NCBI GenBank assembly: GCA_005281725.1
Contig: SSBO01000012.1
Coordinates: forward strand, 12,139,851 to 12,203,850
Length of the DNA stretch: 64,000 nt
Source: Wuchereria bancrofti
Lineage: Eukaryota; Nematoda; Chromadorea; Rhabditida; Onchocercidae
Direction of reading: 5' to 3'
Each line of letters begins with the position of its first letter. Within the stretch, counting starts at the first letter, position 1. This document shows positions 1-11,200 of this stretch, in pieces. The notes below the pieces were generated by a model, which did no database searches, had not been told where the DNA came from, and saw only the letters and a program-made list of their open reading frames with translations. The translations under genes and the position numbers were made by a program.

Positions 1-163
1 TTTACGAGAAGAAAAGTTCATGAGTTTACTAGGCTCTGTCCAGTAATACCAAAGCGTAAACTGTAAATTTTCCAGTCGCAACTAGGGTCATAATTTTTAT
101 ATTAAGTAACAACTGCTGACTTGTAAAGTAAAATAATAAAAATGCCTTTCCCACGTTGCGTAC

Positions 164-2507
164 CATTCGAGATCGTTATCACACCGTTGGCAGCAACATT
201 CTCATTCTTCGATTGCGAATGCTTAGAATCTTCTCTCTCTATAAAATTATGCTTAAACTTTCGCTTATTCTTATTTAATACAAATCTCTTGACATTAGCA
301 TTGCCTTAAAGGTAAGAGGAAAACTTCTATTATGAATAATGATAATTCTAGATTAAATGGATGGTGCAATACTTTGAGCGGAGTATTTTCAGTTCTACGG
401 TTGTCTCATACATGATTAAACTTCATTACGAATTTATACCTTCGCTTTCAACATTATTGTCAGCAGAAAATGATTCTTAATCCGCACTATTGCCAACACT
501 ATTACTATCACTGCTGTCTTCCTCGTTCTCTAGATCATCTGTACGAAAGTCATCTATAAAAGATATTTTCTGATGAGATAATCAAGCTAATAATATTGCA
601 ATATATCCTACACAAATATTATTTAAAAGACGAATAAGTCATAAGTACGCAAATGACAAATATATGACCAGCTTCACTGATGTACTGAACGGTAGCAAGG
701 AATAATCGATCTGATGACTACACAGTTCAAGTGATAGAGTAATCAGAGAATTTCACAACTAAATAATTGTGACAAACCAAAATTCATTTCTAATTAAATC
801 TGTTATAGGCATTCATCGCTAAGCGAACGATTTATAGATAATAAACTAAAAACAAATTTGTTTTTCACTAATTCAAAAGAATTCAAATTAGAATAACTAA
901 CCTGGATTTTCATTGATCTCAGTGGTTGCATCAAGTCTCATGTGTGCTAGATCGGATATACTATCACCAGTAAAAACATTTTTTAATGATACTTTCTGAC
1001 CTACATAACGTTCATCTCTTAGCTCTTGAGTTGCAATTATTCGTTTCAAAAAAAAAAAATTTTGTCGTTTCAAAAAATTTTATCTGAAGATTGGTCACCC
1101 ACTGACTAAATTCCAAAACAATACGAGTTTCTTATCATTCCTACATATTAAAATCTGGCAAATAATTAAATGATGTGTTTGGTCTCACATTTTCGAATTG
1201 CTCCCATAGCTATTTTTTCAGCAGAAGGATAAACACATTCTTAATAGAAAGGTAAACACAATGATAGCGCTTATTTTTATAAATTTTATGAATGACATTA
1301 TCTTTACAATTATAGCGGATTTATATCAATTTATTTTCTAATTTTTAACGGTATTGACAAAGACATCAAATCTCATGTGCTTTAGATTTAACATAATATT
1401 AAAAATTTCTTCTATAACAATTAACAATCAAATTAATTAACATCTAGTGAACAAATAAATTAGTCAAACTTCACATTTCAATACACTACAATAAAATGTC
1501 AGATGTATATGTTTCTCGTCAAACATAATGCATAGAGCATTCGGTATACAGAGAATCATTAATAAAAGATAATTTCACTGAGTCGACTTATAAAATTCAC
1601 AAAATCATTCGCATAAACTTTAATTTTGAGAGCGGCTAGGTTGGATGTATTACATGATACGATACTTATTACACTGTAGCCCATTTTCATTATACTTTAA
1701 GATTAGAAGCTGTTTCTTTGTGGCTTTTGTTTATGATTGTCTTATATGTATAGTGTTTCTTTTGATGATTCATTGATAATTGCTTTTTTTTTGCTTTTTT
1801 ATTGGTAGTAACATAACTTTTTTTCTTATGCACTTTTTCCCTATGCACTGGTATATCGAATATACCTCTAAGGCTTTTGACTATCCTGATTGTTATTCTA
1901 TGTTTCAGGTTTTCTTCTTTGAGTTCTGTTATTACTTTTATTGGTTTTATGTTTTTAATTATTTAATGTTTGCGTATTTTTCCCTCGCTTTTAGGTATTT
2001 CTCTTTATAATAGACATAGATCTTCATATGTTTACTTTTGTGACGCTGTTGATGGTTTATTAGTCTTTTTTTATTGGCGATGGACCTGGCAGTAGTTAAA
2101 CTTCTATCCTCTTTTAAGGGTTGAAGGTCAGTCTGATGTTAATTTCTTTGGATGTTATAGTTTTGGGATTGCATACTGTTGGCATTGGTTCTTTGTTGGG
2201 TGTCTTTTCTAGTAATTAAAGGAGAAAATTTCAATTAAAAATAAATGACCGAGAATTACCTGATCCGTTCGCTCGTTTTCTGTTTTGTTTTATGCCCAGA
2301 TAGCCTCTGAATCTAAAAAATAAAAACACTGGAGACAATGGCAATATACAAACTTTGACCAACCTAGACGTACCACACTCCTATGACATTTTACTCTGGT
2401 ACTACATAGAAAGTAAATACCTTCAGCAAGATCGGCTAATTCAATATCAGAAGTTCAACCACTTGTCCATCTAGTGAATCAATAAACTGCTTCACCAATG
2501 ACGCCAT
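164..2507 (-). pseudogene. AATF/Bfr2-like ribosome-biogenesis gene, decayed 5' half
   Basis: Minus-strand exon series at about 2507-2421, 2312-2260, 1050-902, 553-440 and 238-164. Intron phases agree where testable: CCA G|AT, GAA G|AG and GAA G|AT. The reading resembles the N-terminal half of AATF/Che-1/Bfr2, a nucleolar small-subunit processome protein. It has a short leucine-rich start (MASLVKQFIDSLDG), a block ELRDERYVGQKVSLKNVF like the family's R-Y-x-G-x-K-x-S-R-K motif, then an acidic serine-rich stretch (DLENEEDSSDSNS) and a GVITIS block like the family's VVMTFS. Lesions: a frame change inside the first exon before DIELADLAE, an in-frame TAA in the second exon, an in-frame TAA at 477-479 with open reading on both sides, and no acceptor AG before the third exon. 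A trans-splice-like TTCAG lies 6 nt before the ATG. The family C-terminal domain is not seen and may lie left of the window. Family assignment is from short motifs only, so moderate. Confidence 0.5.
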
Positions 2508-2512
2508 AGCTA

Positions 2513-3176
2513 CCTGAACATTAATTATTATAGTATACTGCCAGCCCCCATGTAACATTAGTTACATTGAAAATCTGAAAATGTTTTTATGTTTCATCAT
2601 ATGATTGACCTAGCTGTTGTAGTAAAGGTCTAAGATGTACAAAAAACAGAATACCTTGTTTTACTATGAATATTATTGTAAAATAAAACGCGACAATTTC
2701 AGTAAGGAAAAAGTATGATGTTAAGCGACAAAAAAAATCACACGTATGATTATAATAGCATATCAGAGAGAGAGAGAGGGAGAAGTCATGTGATGAACTG
2801 GCAGAGACGATGAAGTAGGACATTAAAAATTTTACAAAGTTCCACTCTTTAAAAATGGATAAATCAAGTTAGTGTACGAACTTTTACTAATTTCTGGACG
2901 ACGTAATATTTCTTGTACAAATATACAACTGAAATTGTTGACAAATAATTTATAACACAAAATTTCCAAAAAATTCCAATCAAAAAGAAACGAAGAAACA
3001 CCAGCTAGCAAAATAGACGCATGCGATTGAGTCAAATTCGCTATTGATGTGCGCAGGTGAGAAGTGTTCTTCCGTACGTGACTATGACTTTCCTTCTTGT
3101 AGAAGTAAGCAGGAAAATGTGATTTACACGAAATTATTTTTTTAAAGCTTTTTAAAATTGTTGACAAAGATTTCAG
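2513..3176. other. Divergent intergenic spacer, no gene seen
   Basis: This spacer lies between the start of the minus-strand AATF-like copy and the start of the plus-strand Rubicon-type gene, so it is a candidate bidirectional promoter region. A GA-rich microsatellite sits at about 2765-2782. A 111-codon open frame on the minus strand (2832-3167) has no recognisable domain, and I do not accept it as a gene. Confidence 0.4.
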
Positions 3177-3183
3177 AATCGGA
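3171..3183 (+). promoter_or_regulatory. Probable SL trans-splice acceptor of the Rubicon-type gene
   Basis: A TTTCAG acceptor ends at 3176, just 7 nt before the ATG at 3184. No coding exon is recognisable upstream on this strand. Such a short 5' UTR after an acceptor is typical of nematode trans-spliced genes, and it supports this start codon. Confidence 0.5.
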
Positions 3184-6100
3184 ATGGGTATAATCCGGCG
3201 ACATAATACAATGGATGTGACTTACCGTGCAAGATATGCCATGATTGCCAAAGGGATCTCAAGCTTGAAAAAGGAAGGTAGCAGTCATCGGCGGCATCAT
3301 TCCGAGCCCATTTGTTATCCCAGTAGTCTGTCACACTACTTTCCGGTTTGTTTATTTCCTTACGATTTTGCCTTCTTTCCCAATTTCCATCATTTTATAA
3401 CTGTTATCTTTTATCTTAGTTCTGGAAGAAGTAATATTTTTCATTTTAGATTATGTTTTCATATTTATATGTTAAAAACTTGAAATGATTTTTTTTTCAA
3501 CTGAGAGAAATCATTGAAAAACCAGTTCAAATAATGGTTTTTAATGCATTTAAATGGAACCTGAGTCTTTGAAAATTTTGCATCCTTTTAAAAATTTATT
3601 TCTGATATTTCTATATGGTACTTTTTCGAGCTAGATTTGTGATAAGCACTTTGGTGATACAGGGTTCAGAAGAAGCATCGGAATTGCCTCTGAATGACAG
3701 TGAAATGGGTGCTAGTCGAGTCGGAGGAAGTTGGGATGATGCAAAGCGTTTTCTCATTGAATCACGAAAACAAGATCTGGAGATTTCGAGGGATTTGGAA
3801 CGCGTGAATTTTTATATATTATTGTCCCGCTTTATATGAGAGACCTTAATCTTGCTGTGGTAATAAAAAGGAAACATATCTCATTTATCGGCATTCAGTT
3901 CTCATATTTATTTATTTCTTGTTTTAATTCTTATGCATTGTAAGCCACATGTGAGCAGTGGATTTCTGTGCATGAAATGGCAGAGTATTTAATTCCAAGA
4001 AAGAAATCTTTGAAACTGTTTCCCTTCCTGCAATTCTCTTATAAATTTCGACAAATAACTGTATTTAGATTTTTTTAGGAAAATATGCATTTATATCTGA
4101 GTGAAGTGCTTATTGCTGCCATGGAACAAATGCAATGGCGTGCAATGGTCGAAAATCAACAGAATTTCATTGCGCAAGCCAAAAATGTTGGTATTTGTGA
4201 AAATTAAATCAAGAAGTGTCTTCGATTAATCTTTTATGGTTGTTTATGTTAAAGTATTGGCTCTAATTATCTAATTTTTTAATTTAACCATGTTGTAAAT
4301 TTATATATGCAGTGTACTGAGCGTTATCTGTGTGAAGTATAGCTGCTGGAAGCAATATCTTTTGAAAAGTATAGTTTGGTAAATGACAATTGTTACATGA
4401 TGGCCAAAAAAAAAACTGAATCGTATTAAGACTTTACACTCAGTTCACTCTCAATTGTTCTTGAACGAGAGGTAGAATCAGAAAGAAAAATTGTGATTTA
4501 GACAAGTTCCTGTCCTACATTGGCAATGTCTTCTTCGGATTCGGTTGATGACGATTCTTCTGAACAAACTGAAGAAAAAATTACTGCTGGTTTACCAATG
4601 TTTTGTGCTTCTGCTGAAGATTTACAGTACAGCGAGAATAAGAAAATGTAAGTGAAAAACTAGCAGTATTCATTATATGGATGTCTTGTTGGGAAGCAAT
4701 AAAATATTCTTCTAGAACGATTTCCAATTTGATAAGCAGAGGTTTGAATGATTATCTCACGGAATGTCATGTATTAGGTCCAGTAGAAACAGTGAAGCTG
4801 ACGATGATAGTATTTGTGAAAATTCTGCTGAAGCAGTCGCATCTTCACTTTTCAAGCAGTTTTCAACGACTTACAAACCACGTTCAGCTGCCGATATACA
4901 ATGGCTTGTTTCTTATGCACAAGCACCTCAAAGGGTACTTTTTTCTCTTTTTTCTTATATTATTCTGCATGTATGCTTTGCATAATTCTAAGGTACTTTT
5001 ACTTTTTTAGCTTCTTCCAATGCCTAATGACATAGCGGTATTTTTCGATGAAATAGGTAACGATGGTCGACCAATTTTTTTTCGTGGTTCGGAGAATTGG
5101 GCGCCTCCCAGAAAGCAGTGGATTTTTCAGCTTCGTCCAGAGCTTCAGAGGTCTTCAGAGATTAAGAACTGATTAGCTATAATTTTATCGTCGGAAATCA
5201 GACCAGATAATGTATTTATTGCTATTGAACATCCTTTACTAGATTCTTAAGACCAAAACGAATTTAGTCATATCTGTGGGATCATTGATAATATCTGCCG
5301 ATTAATTTTATTGTGCAGTTTTGCTAAATTTAATAAGTTTTTTGGACAGTTTGACTGGTTGATTACATGCTTTCAGCAGCGAATTTTCCGAATCTGAGAA
5401 CAATGTTTATTTTTTCTTCGAGTTTCTGTTGATTTATAGATGTATTCATTTTCGGTAGTTTACAGTGTGCGAAAGCTCCTTGAACAACAGCAGTATCGTT
5501 GTGGTGGGTGTGGTATTAAAGTTGCTAAAGTATACTGTCGTCGAATGCGTTATTGTGATTACTACGGCAGAGTATTTTGTCAACGTTGCCATCAAGGTGC
5601 AAAAAGTCGTATTCCAGCACGCATTGTATATCAGTGGAATTTTAAGTATGTTTGTTTAGTTATCATTCGAGAATCATCAAAGGAATTAATAGGCTTAGAT
5701 ATTCAGCAGTGTAAGCTGTCATCTGAGTGATCTTAACATGAGAAAAGCTGTTTCTTTTACAGTAGATTGCATTTTGCAGAGAATATCCTGTATCCGATAT
5801 AGCACATCGTTTCTTATTAGATAACCATCGACAACCGGTGGTCAATGTATCGGCGATTGATTCTCGTTTTTACAACAGAATTCGTCGGTTGAAAAAAATT
5901 AGGGAATTACGAATAAAGCTTGTACATATTTGGTCTTACATACGACTTTGTAATATTGCTAAAGAAACAATTACAAAATATGGGAAGTAAGTGTTAATGT
6001 TCAAGCTTTAATGATTTTATGGTTTTTACGAAATATTGAGTGTCTTTTGCAGCAAAACAGTTTGCAAATCAATTTTGATTAGTTTTAGCTGAAGTTTCTT

Positions 6101-6597
6101 TTTTTGTGAGGATTATGCTCTACGCTGTTTAGTGAAGCTAAAACTATTGAGGTACTGCTCTGCAAAAAAGAGTTCTTTCAGCTTATATGCTACATTTTCT
6201 ACAGTACCAAATTACATGTTGTCAGACGCAGATGTTTACTCGCTGGAAGATTTAGAAAACGTACAGAAAGGAGAACTTTTTCGAACCATTGCTCCTCTTG
6301 TACAATATGGACAATATCACATTGAAGGATGCGAGGTCAACTACATCTTAATGTGTACTGTTCTTTTTCGTGTTATTTGTTTTATAGTTAACATTGTTAT
6401 AATTTTAGCATTGCCGCGCTCAAGCATTCGTCTGTGAACTTTGTGATGAAAAGAATGATTTGCTCTTCCCGTTTCAAGTTGCGTATGTGGATCGATGTGA
6501 AGAATGCGGTTCATTAAGTCATAAGAAATGTGCTATTAAACGACAGAAAGATGAAAAACCATGTCCTAAATGTTTGCGAATTCGACAAAATCTGTAA
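3184..6597 (+). CDS. RUBCN: Rubicon-type autophagy/endosome regulator (Rubicon-homology domain)
   Basis: Eleven exons fit together: 3184-3345, 3663-3803, 4079-4186, 4343-4378, 4502-4647, 4778-4934, 5011-5150, 5466-5645, 5780-5986, 6182-6335 and 6409-6597. All phases agree and the sum is 1620 nt (539 aa plus stop). The C-terminal third carries the cysteine-rich Rubicon-homology (DUF4206) zinc domain: RCGGCGIKV, RYCDYYGRVFCQRCH, IPARIVYQWNF, DVYSLEDLENVQKGEL, CELCDEKNDLLFPF and a final CPKC. A NWAPPRKQWIF segment directly precedes it, as in vertebrate Rubicon. In the known family this domain binds Rab7 and Rubicon restrains PI3K-driven autophagosome maturation. No RUN domain is recognisable at the N terminus, and the protein is shorter than human Rubicon (about 970 aa). 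The small exon 4343-4378 and the 4079-4186 donor are the least certain parts. The identity of the C-terminal domain is firm. Confidence 0.85.
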
Positions 6598-8082
6598 GCT
6601 TATTTTCTTACCACAGTTAAATTAACATTAAAAAATGCGGTAATTTGTCCATCCGTTCCTTTTCTTGCATAAATTATCACTCGCGTTGTAGCAGTTTGCA
6701 GTTTATTGCGTGGTAAGTGAGTGCAGAATCATTGCTTAGAAGTTTATTCATATTGCAAATTTTTTTCGAGTCATTTTACATGATTTCGTTTTACAAAACA
6801 AAATATTGCACATGAAGTGATATTTTTTGTGCCAAATTTTAAGTGAAAGACATCGGTGTTATTCGGAATGGTCTTTGACACCAATTGAACAGCAGGTTTC
6901 AACGATGTCATTGTTGAATGATTAGTAGAAGTGTTGTGATCTAACGAAATTCGCTTGCATCGAGATATATAAATTCGTTTTTAGCTTTAGATTGCTATTA
7001 TCTTCTCAATTCTTGTGTAAATGCTTCGAAATTGTATTAAAAAATGCGGTAATTTGTCCATGCGTTCCTTTTCTTGCATAAATTAATTGTGATTGAATTC
7101 TCATGGGTTGCATTCTTGAGTGATTCCAAAGGAAATGTCCATTTCCATTTCCTTTGCAGACAAAAGGATAGAATTGCCTATTTTAATTCTGTTTGCTTTT
7201 ATTCGATTTCACTGCGGATGTTTGATGAAAATGACACTTTGTTTTGGAAGTGAGAATACGGCTATTATACATGAGAATTCACCCTAACCTTAATATATTT
7301 TATTTCTGCATCGGAAGACTCCTACTATCTTTTAGGAAGTAAATATCCCTAACCATGAAAGGCAATGCTATTTTTGCTGATTTTTCATTTATGAGCATTG
7401 GAATGTTTGCCTTCTGTTGTGACCCACGAAATGTTTTCCATGGATGATCTTATATCTGGATAGTATTGCTGAACATGTATTTTATTATTGATACTGCTGA
7501 GTATATATTAAATATTTAATTTATAATTCCTCGCCTTTTCATATGACGTTTTTACAAATGGACTCATGCTCAAAAATGTGCATTTCCTGTTTTCAGTTGT
7601 GGCGGTATTATTATTAACTTGTACAAATTAGCTTGTGTCTTCTCTATTGTCACATTTCATTCACCAACATAATTTGATTAATCACCGGTCACGTTAGATA
7701 ATTCCTGTGATTTTCATCCGTTAGATTAAAGTAGACGTTAAGCATTATAGGTATTTCTGAACAAGGAGAAGAAATTGTAGAAAACTGGGAAATGAGTTTA
7801 ACAAAATCGTTCTGCCGATAAAAGAAAAAATTGAAGACGTGATAATGCACTGGAAAATGATTACTATTTGTGTAATTGTTGTGATGATATTAATTATTTA
7901 AGTTATTCTTAAATGAAAGTTCAAATTACTCCAATCCTTATTCTGTACTTCTCGTAAAGGAAGTTCAAATCAAACCACTATCCCTTACTTTCCCTGTGGA
8001 ATCACCACAAACTCAACTCATAACTAAAGAAGAAATCCCAGCTATTAAACTCCATACCTTTCGCTACATGCTTAAAAATTGC
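6598..8082. other. Intergenic region, no gene seen
   Basis: AT-rich spacer between the Rubicon-type gene and the left end of the Pao/BEL remnant. No convincing coding or RNA gene is seen. It contains both copies of a 50-bp direct repeat, listed separately. Confidence 0.5.
6627..7085 (+). repeat. 50-bp direct repeat, 409 bp apart
   Basis: Positions 6627-6676 and 7036-7085 match at 49 of 50 bases (C or G at the 27th base). The core reads AATGCGGTAATTTGTCCAT. The flanks differ. Neither copy looks coding, and both lie just 3' of the Rubicon-type gene. Confidence 0.85.
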
Positions 8083-8470
8083 TCATTCGAAATTCCTTCG
8101 AAACATTAAATTCCTCTCTCTTCCCCTCGTGGAGTGTCGCGCATTATAATTTGGCGAAACTCTAATCAGAATAATAAAATAAATTGCCCATATAATCAAG
8201 GCCAGCCTGTTCAAAAGGTTTTGATCTCTTGACACACGCTTCCGGCAGATTTGGCATTGGTGGTAATTTATATGGTTTAGTTCTCCATCTTCGACAAGCA
8301 TGCACCTTACCCGTTTAACCGGTTTAACCCGTTTAAGTGTTGATCTTTCCTTTGGTATCCAAAAGTTTTGTCTTAATTCACAGAGAGTATGAGCAATTCC
8401 AGCATGATGTAGTTCTTCATGTTTCCTTTTGATGATAAGTTCAGTAATATGATTACGACGTGGTAAATAG
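8083..8470 (-). pseudogene. Pao integrase zinc-binding region fragment
   Basis: The reading contains HHAGIAHTLCELRQNFWIP followed, after a frame change, by HQCQICRKR. This is the H-H-C-C zinc-binding arrangement that precedes the integrase core in Pao/BEL and Gypsy polyproteins. No catalytic D,D-E core is visible after it. It is the 3'-most recognisable piece of the element. Confidence 0.7.
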
Positions 8471-8958
8471 ACTGGAAATTTACTTTCATTTGTTAATTCC
8501 GCATTCTCTAAACGGCTTGTTGATTTCCGTAATCTATCGGTTTCATCACAATATAAATCCCATATTCTAATTTAGTCTTCAGTTAATCCATCAGACTGTA
8601 CCTGTCGAATTAATATTCTTTCTGCTATCTCATAGTCGTCTTTATTCATGTAATTTTTATGAGTGGATAATTTTTTTCAACCACGATAGTTCTCTTTTGA
8701 AGCTTAATTTGATAAACCGGAGTGCCCACACTGTTGCTCTTATCATGCGAGTCCAATTACTAAAACGCTTCTCATCTATGAATTGAAATTTTACTGATTT
8801 AAAAGTTTTCTTTACCTTACTAATGGTCGTCATAATTGCTCTATTAAATTCATCGTCTCCTTGAGATTTGAATTCCTATTGTGGCCATTTACTTTTCTCC
8901 TCTTCTAGCCACTGCGGTCCTTTCCACTATGGTTTTGAGTTTACTTGGTGGAATCCCT

Positions 8959-9528
8959 CTAGTAGCAACGTCCACTGGATTGTGCGTACTTGGGATATAT
9001 CGAAAGGTGATGTCTGCCTATCTCTTCTACTCGATTTTGTACAAACCGGGAGAGTAGTCTCGAATAATTTTTGATCCAAAATAGGGCGCATTTAGAATCA
9101 GACCAAAGCGTTACAGGTACATCTTTTAATTCTAGTTGCTTCAATACAAATTGTACCCCCAATTTTTTTTAGCTCTTACCCCAATTAGTACTGAGAGTAA
9201 TTCCAAACGAGGTACGGTAATTTGTTTAATTGCTGTATACTGCTACTGTGTATGTTACAGAACATATACTGCTGCTGTATATGCTTTATTCGAAGCATCC
9301 GAAAATACATGTATTTCTAGTTGATCTGATGGGTTTATTACAAATCGAGGTAGATCCATTATATTCTTTGACCAATTTTGTATCATTGATTTCCACTGGT
9401 TTTCTTCCTGATAGGATTTGTTTCCAGGATTTGTTTTGTTTCCATAAAAGTTGAAGAAATAATTTGAGTGTAATCATTGATGGGACTAAAAAGCCTAGAG
9501 GATCATAATGTGAAGCAACAAATTGCAA
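8959..9528 (-). pseudogene. Pao RNase H/linker region fragments
   Basis: Two pieces lie in different frames. The first (9528-9286) has [17 protein letters not shown], the conserved Y-D-P-L-G-F block that follows reverse transcriptase in Pao elements. The second (9162-8959) has LWSDSKCALFWIKN, the RNase H-like D-S motif block of the same family. The frame change between them shows the region is no longer translatable. Confidence 0.75.
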
Positions 9529-9530
9529 AA

Positions 9531-10150
9531 TAGTTCTCTTAGTTATGTTCCTTTCATTCCATGGTTTAATTATTACACGAATACATCCAAGTCATAAATC
9601 CAATTAACGTTAGAATTAGTCTTGTCGTAATCGGGTAATCTTTCATTGAATTCTAGATCATTCGAAATAAATTCTCCAATATTCATGGCTGATCTTTCAA
9701 AGATAAGTTTTGTTTGTTCGTACTTTAACAAGGCATCCTCTGTACACTTCGTAGATAAAATTATGTTATCACTGCTAACTCGTGGTCATATCCCTTCAAG
9801 TGAAAGTTATTTGTAGCTGACAATAGAAAAGGCGATGAAATTACTCCAAAATGTACTTTTTTAAACCGATAACATTTTATATTTTCTTCTGTTACACCTT
9901 TGTTTGAATTGTGTAAGAAATCGAGTACAATTTCTATCTTCTGGGTGTAATTCTATTTGTAAAAATGCCTTTTCGATATCAGCCAGTATTACTGTTTTCA
10001 TCATTCTAAAACGCAGTAATACACCTACTAGATCCGGTAGCAAAGTGGGTCCTCTGTACAATACTTGATTTAAGCTTTCATAGTCTCTAAAGTCATAAAC
10101 AATTCGCACTTTTGTAGTTGATTTATTAGGGGTTAATACACCATGATAGA
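9531..10150 (-). pseudogene. Pao reverse transcriptase fragment
   Basis: The upstream piece (10109-9861) contains [20 protein letters not shown] and [10 protein letters not shown], the first catalytic-aspartate motif region of Pao/BEL reverse transcriptases. A later piece (about 9800-9600) reads TKCTEDALLKYEQTKLIF after an SSDN where active family members have a Y-V-D-N/D-D type catalytic motif. Both the frame break and this substitution indicate a dead enzyme. Confidence 0.75.
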
Positions 10151-10437
10151 GTTAATAGACCATGATGATGCAGGTAATGAATAATGCCTACCTTATCATC
10201 GGGATCCACTTCTTCAAATTATTCAACTGCTCTTGTTCCTTTATTATATTGTCATATCGATCTTCTTGTAATCGTTTGATAAGGTTCTTCAGACGATTAA
10301 GGCATAGACCGTAGTTGTTGCTTAATTTACCTTTGATTTCTTTCTATAGCCAACGGACTCTATATCTTCCATTGTACTTGATCACTGACTTCTTCAATTG
10401 TTTTAACACTTCTTCATCGTCATTAGCGTTGGATTGG

Positions 10438-11200
10438 TCATTGATTCCCATGGCTTCTAATTTCCAAAAGGTTTTTAACTAATTCTGAGCAAGAACTTAC
10501 ATTGGCTACACAGATTGGTCTCGATAGCCGTTTAGTGTTCATTCGACAAAGTTTGTCGATATCTCCACTTCCAGTGATCATCGGTCCCACTTTTGTTTGT
10601 AATAATAGGAATCCAGAATTTAGTTCTTGAATTTTGTTGAATTCCACAAATTTGAAGAAATAATCTACTCCAATCAATATGTCAGGTTGTTTCCAATAGT
10701 TCGTTAAGTCTTCAAATTGTGTTCCTATTGGTACATTAATTACTTGCAATTGTTTAATTAGATAGTCGATAACGTTGGTACATATTTTTATCATTTCCTT
10801 TCCCTTAGTTTGTATGTTGTGTTTGAGCAACAAAATAAGATTTGGGTTTTTTAGTTCCAAATGGAGCTAGCTTCATTTCGTATTTTTCAGTTTCAATTAA
10901 CCCTTTTTCAATTGCTAGTAATTGCTGAGTTATTCTTAGTGCATTCCAGAAATGTTTAGTCAAAATTTCTTCAAAAAAAACGAAAATCGCTTTGTGTACT
11001 CCTGCACAGTTTTTTTTTTTAATTTTTTTACTTTTTAACGGACTTGTTTGAACTGTTTGCCAACATCCTGAAACGTTATTAGCGCAGAAAACTTTTTTAT
11101 ACATGAAATGAAGCACGTTCGCAAACGGTTTGTAATTGGTTTGCATGCGGTTTGTAGATGGTTTGTACATGGTTTGCGTGTGTTTGTAAATGGTTTGCAA
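10438..11200 (-). pseudogene. Pao aspartic protease (DUF1758-type) and upstream linker
   Basis: An open stretch (10860-10438) contains YWKQPDILIGVDYFFKF and KVGPMITGSG, the second half of the retropepsin-like domain in Pao polyproteins. An overlapping stretch (11200-10805) in another frame contains IEKGLIETEKYEMKLAPFGT, the linker normally just upstream, so one frameshift separates them. A second copy of the upstream part at 12215-12790 is an assembly-overlap repeat; it has 2 extra bases that break the frame before the catalytic block. Confidence 0.7.

Larger units (their letters stand above)
8083..11200 (-). mobile_element. Degenerate Pao/BEL LTR retrotransposon remnant
   Basis: Reading the minus strand from high to low coordinates gives the Pao/BEL polyprotein order in broken frames: a linker and DUF1758-type aspartic protease (about 11200-10438), reverse transcriptase (about 10150-9530), the Pao/RNase H region (about 9528-8959) and the integrase zinc-binding region (about 8470-8083). 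The frame changes several times, so the element cannot encode its own polyprotein as assembled. No LTR pair was recognised by eye. Downstream integrase catalytic sequence is not evident. It lies antisense to the Rubicon-type gene, in the spacer beyond it. Confidence 0.8.

Noticed and set aside
2832..3167. 111-codon minus-strand open frame upstream of the Rubicon-type gene
   Set aside because: No recognisable domain, composition like noncoding AT-rich DNA, and it lies in the divergent spacer.
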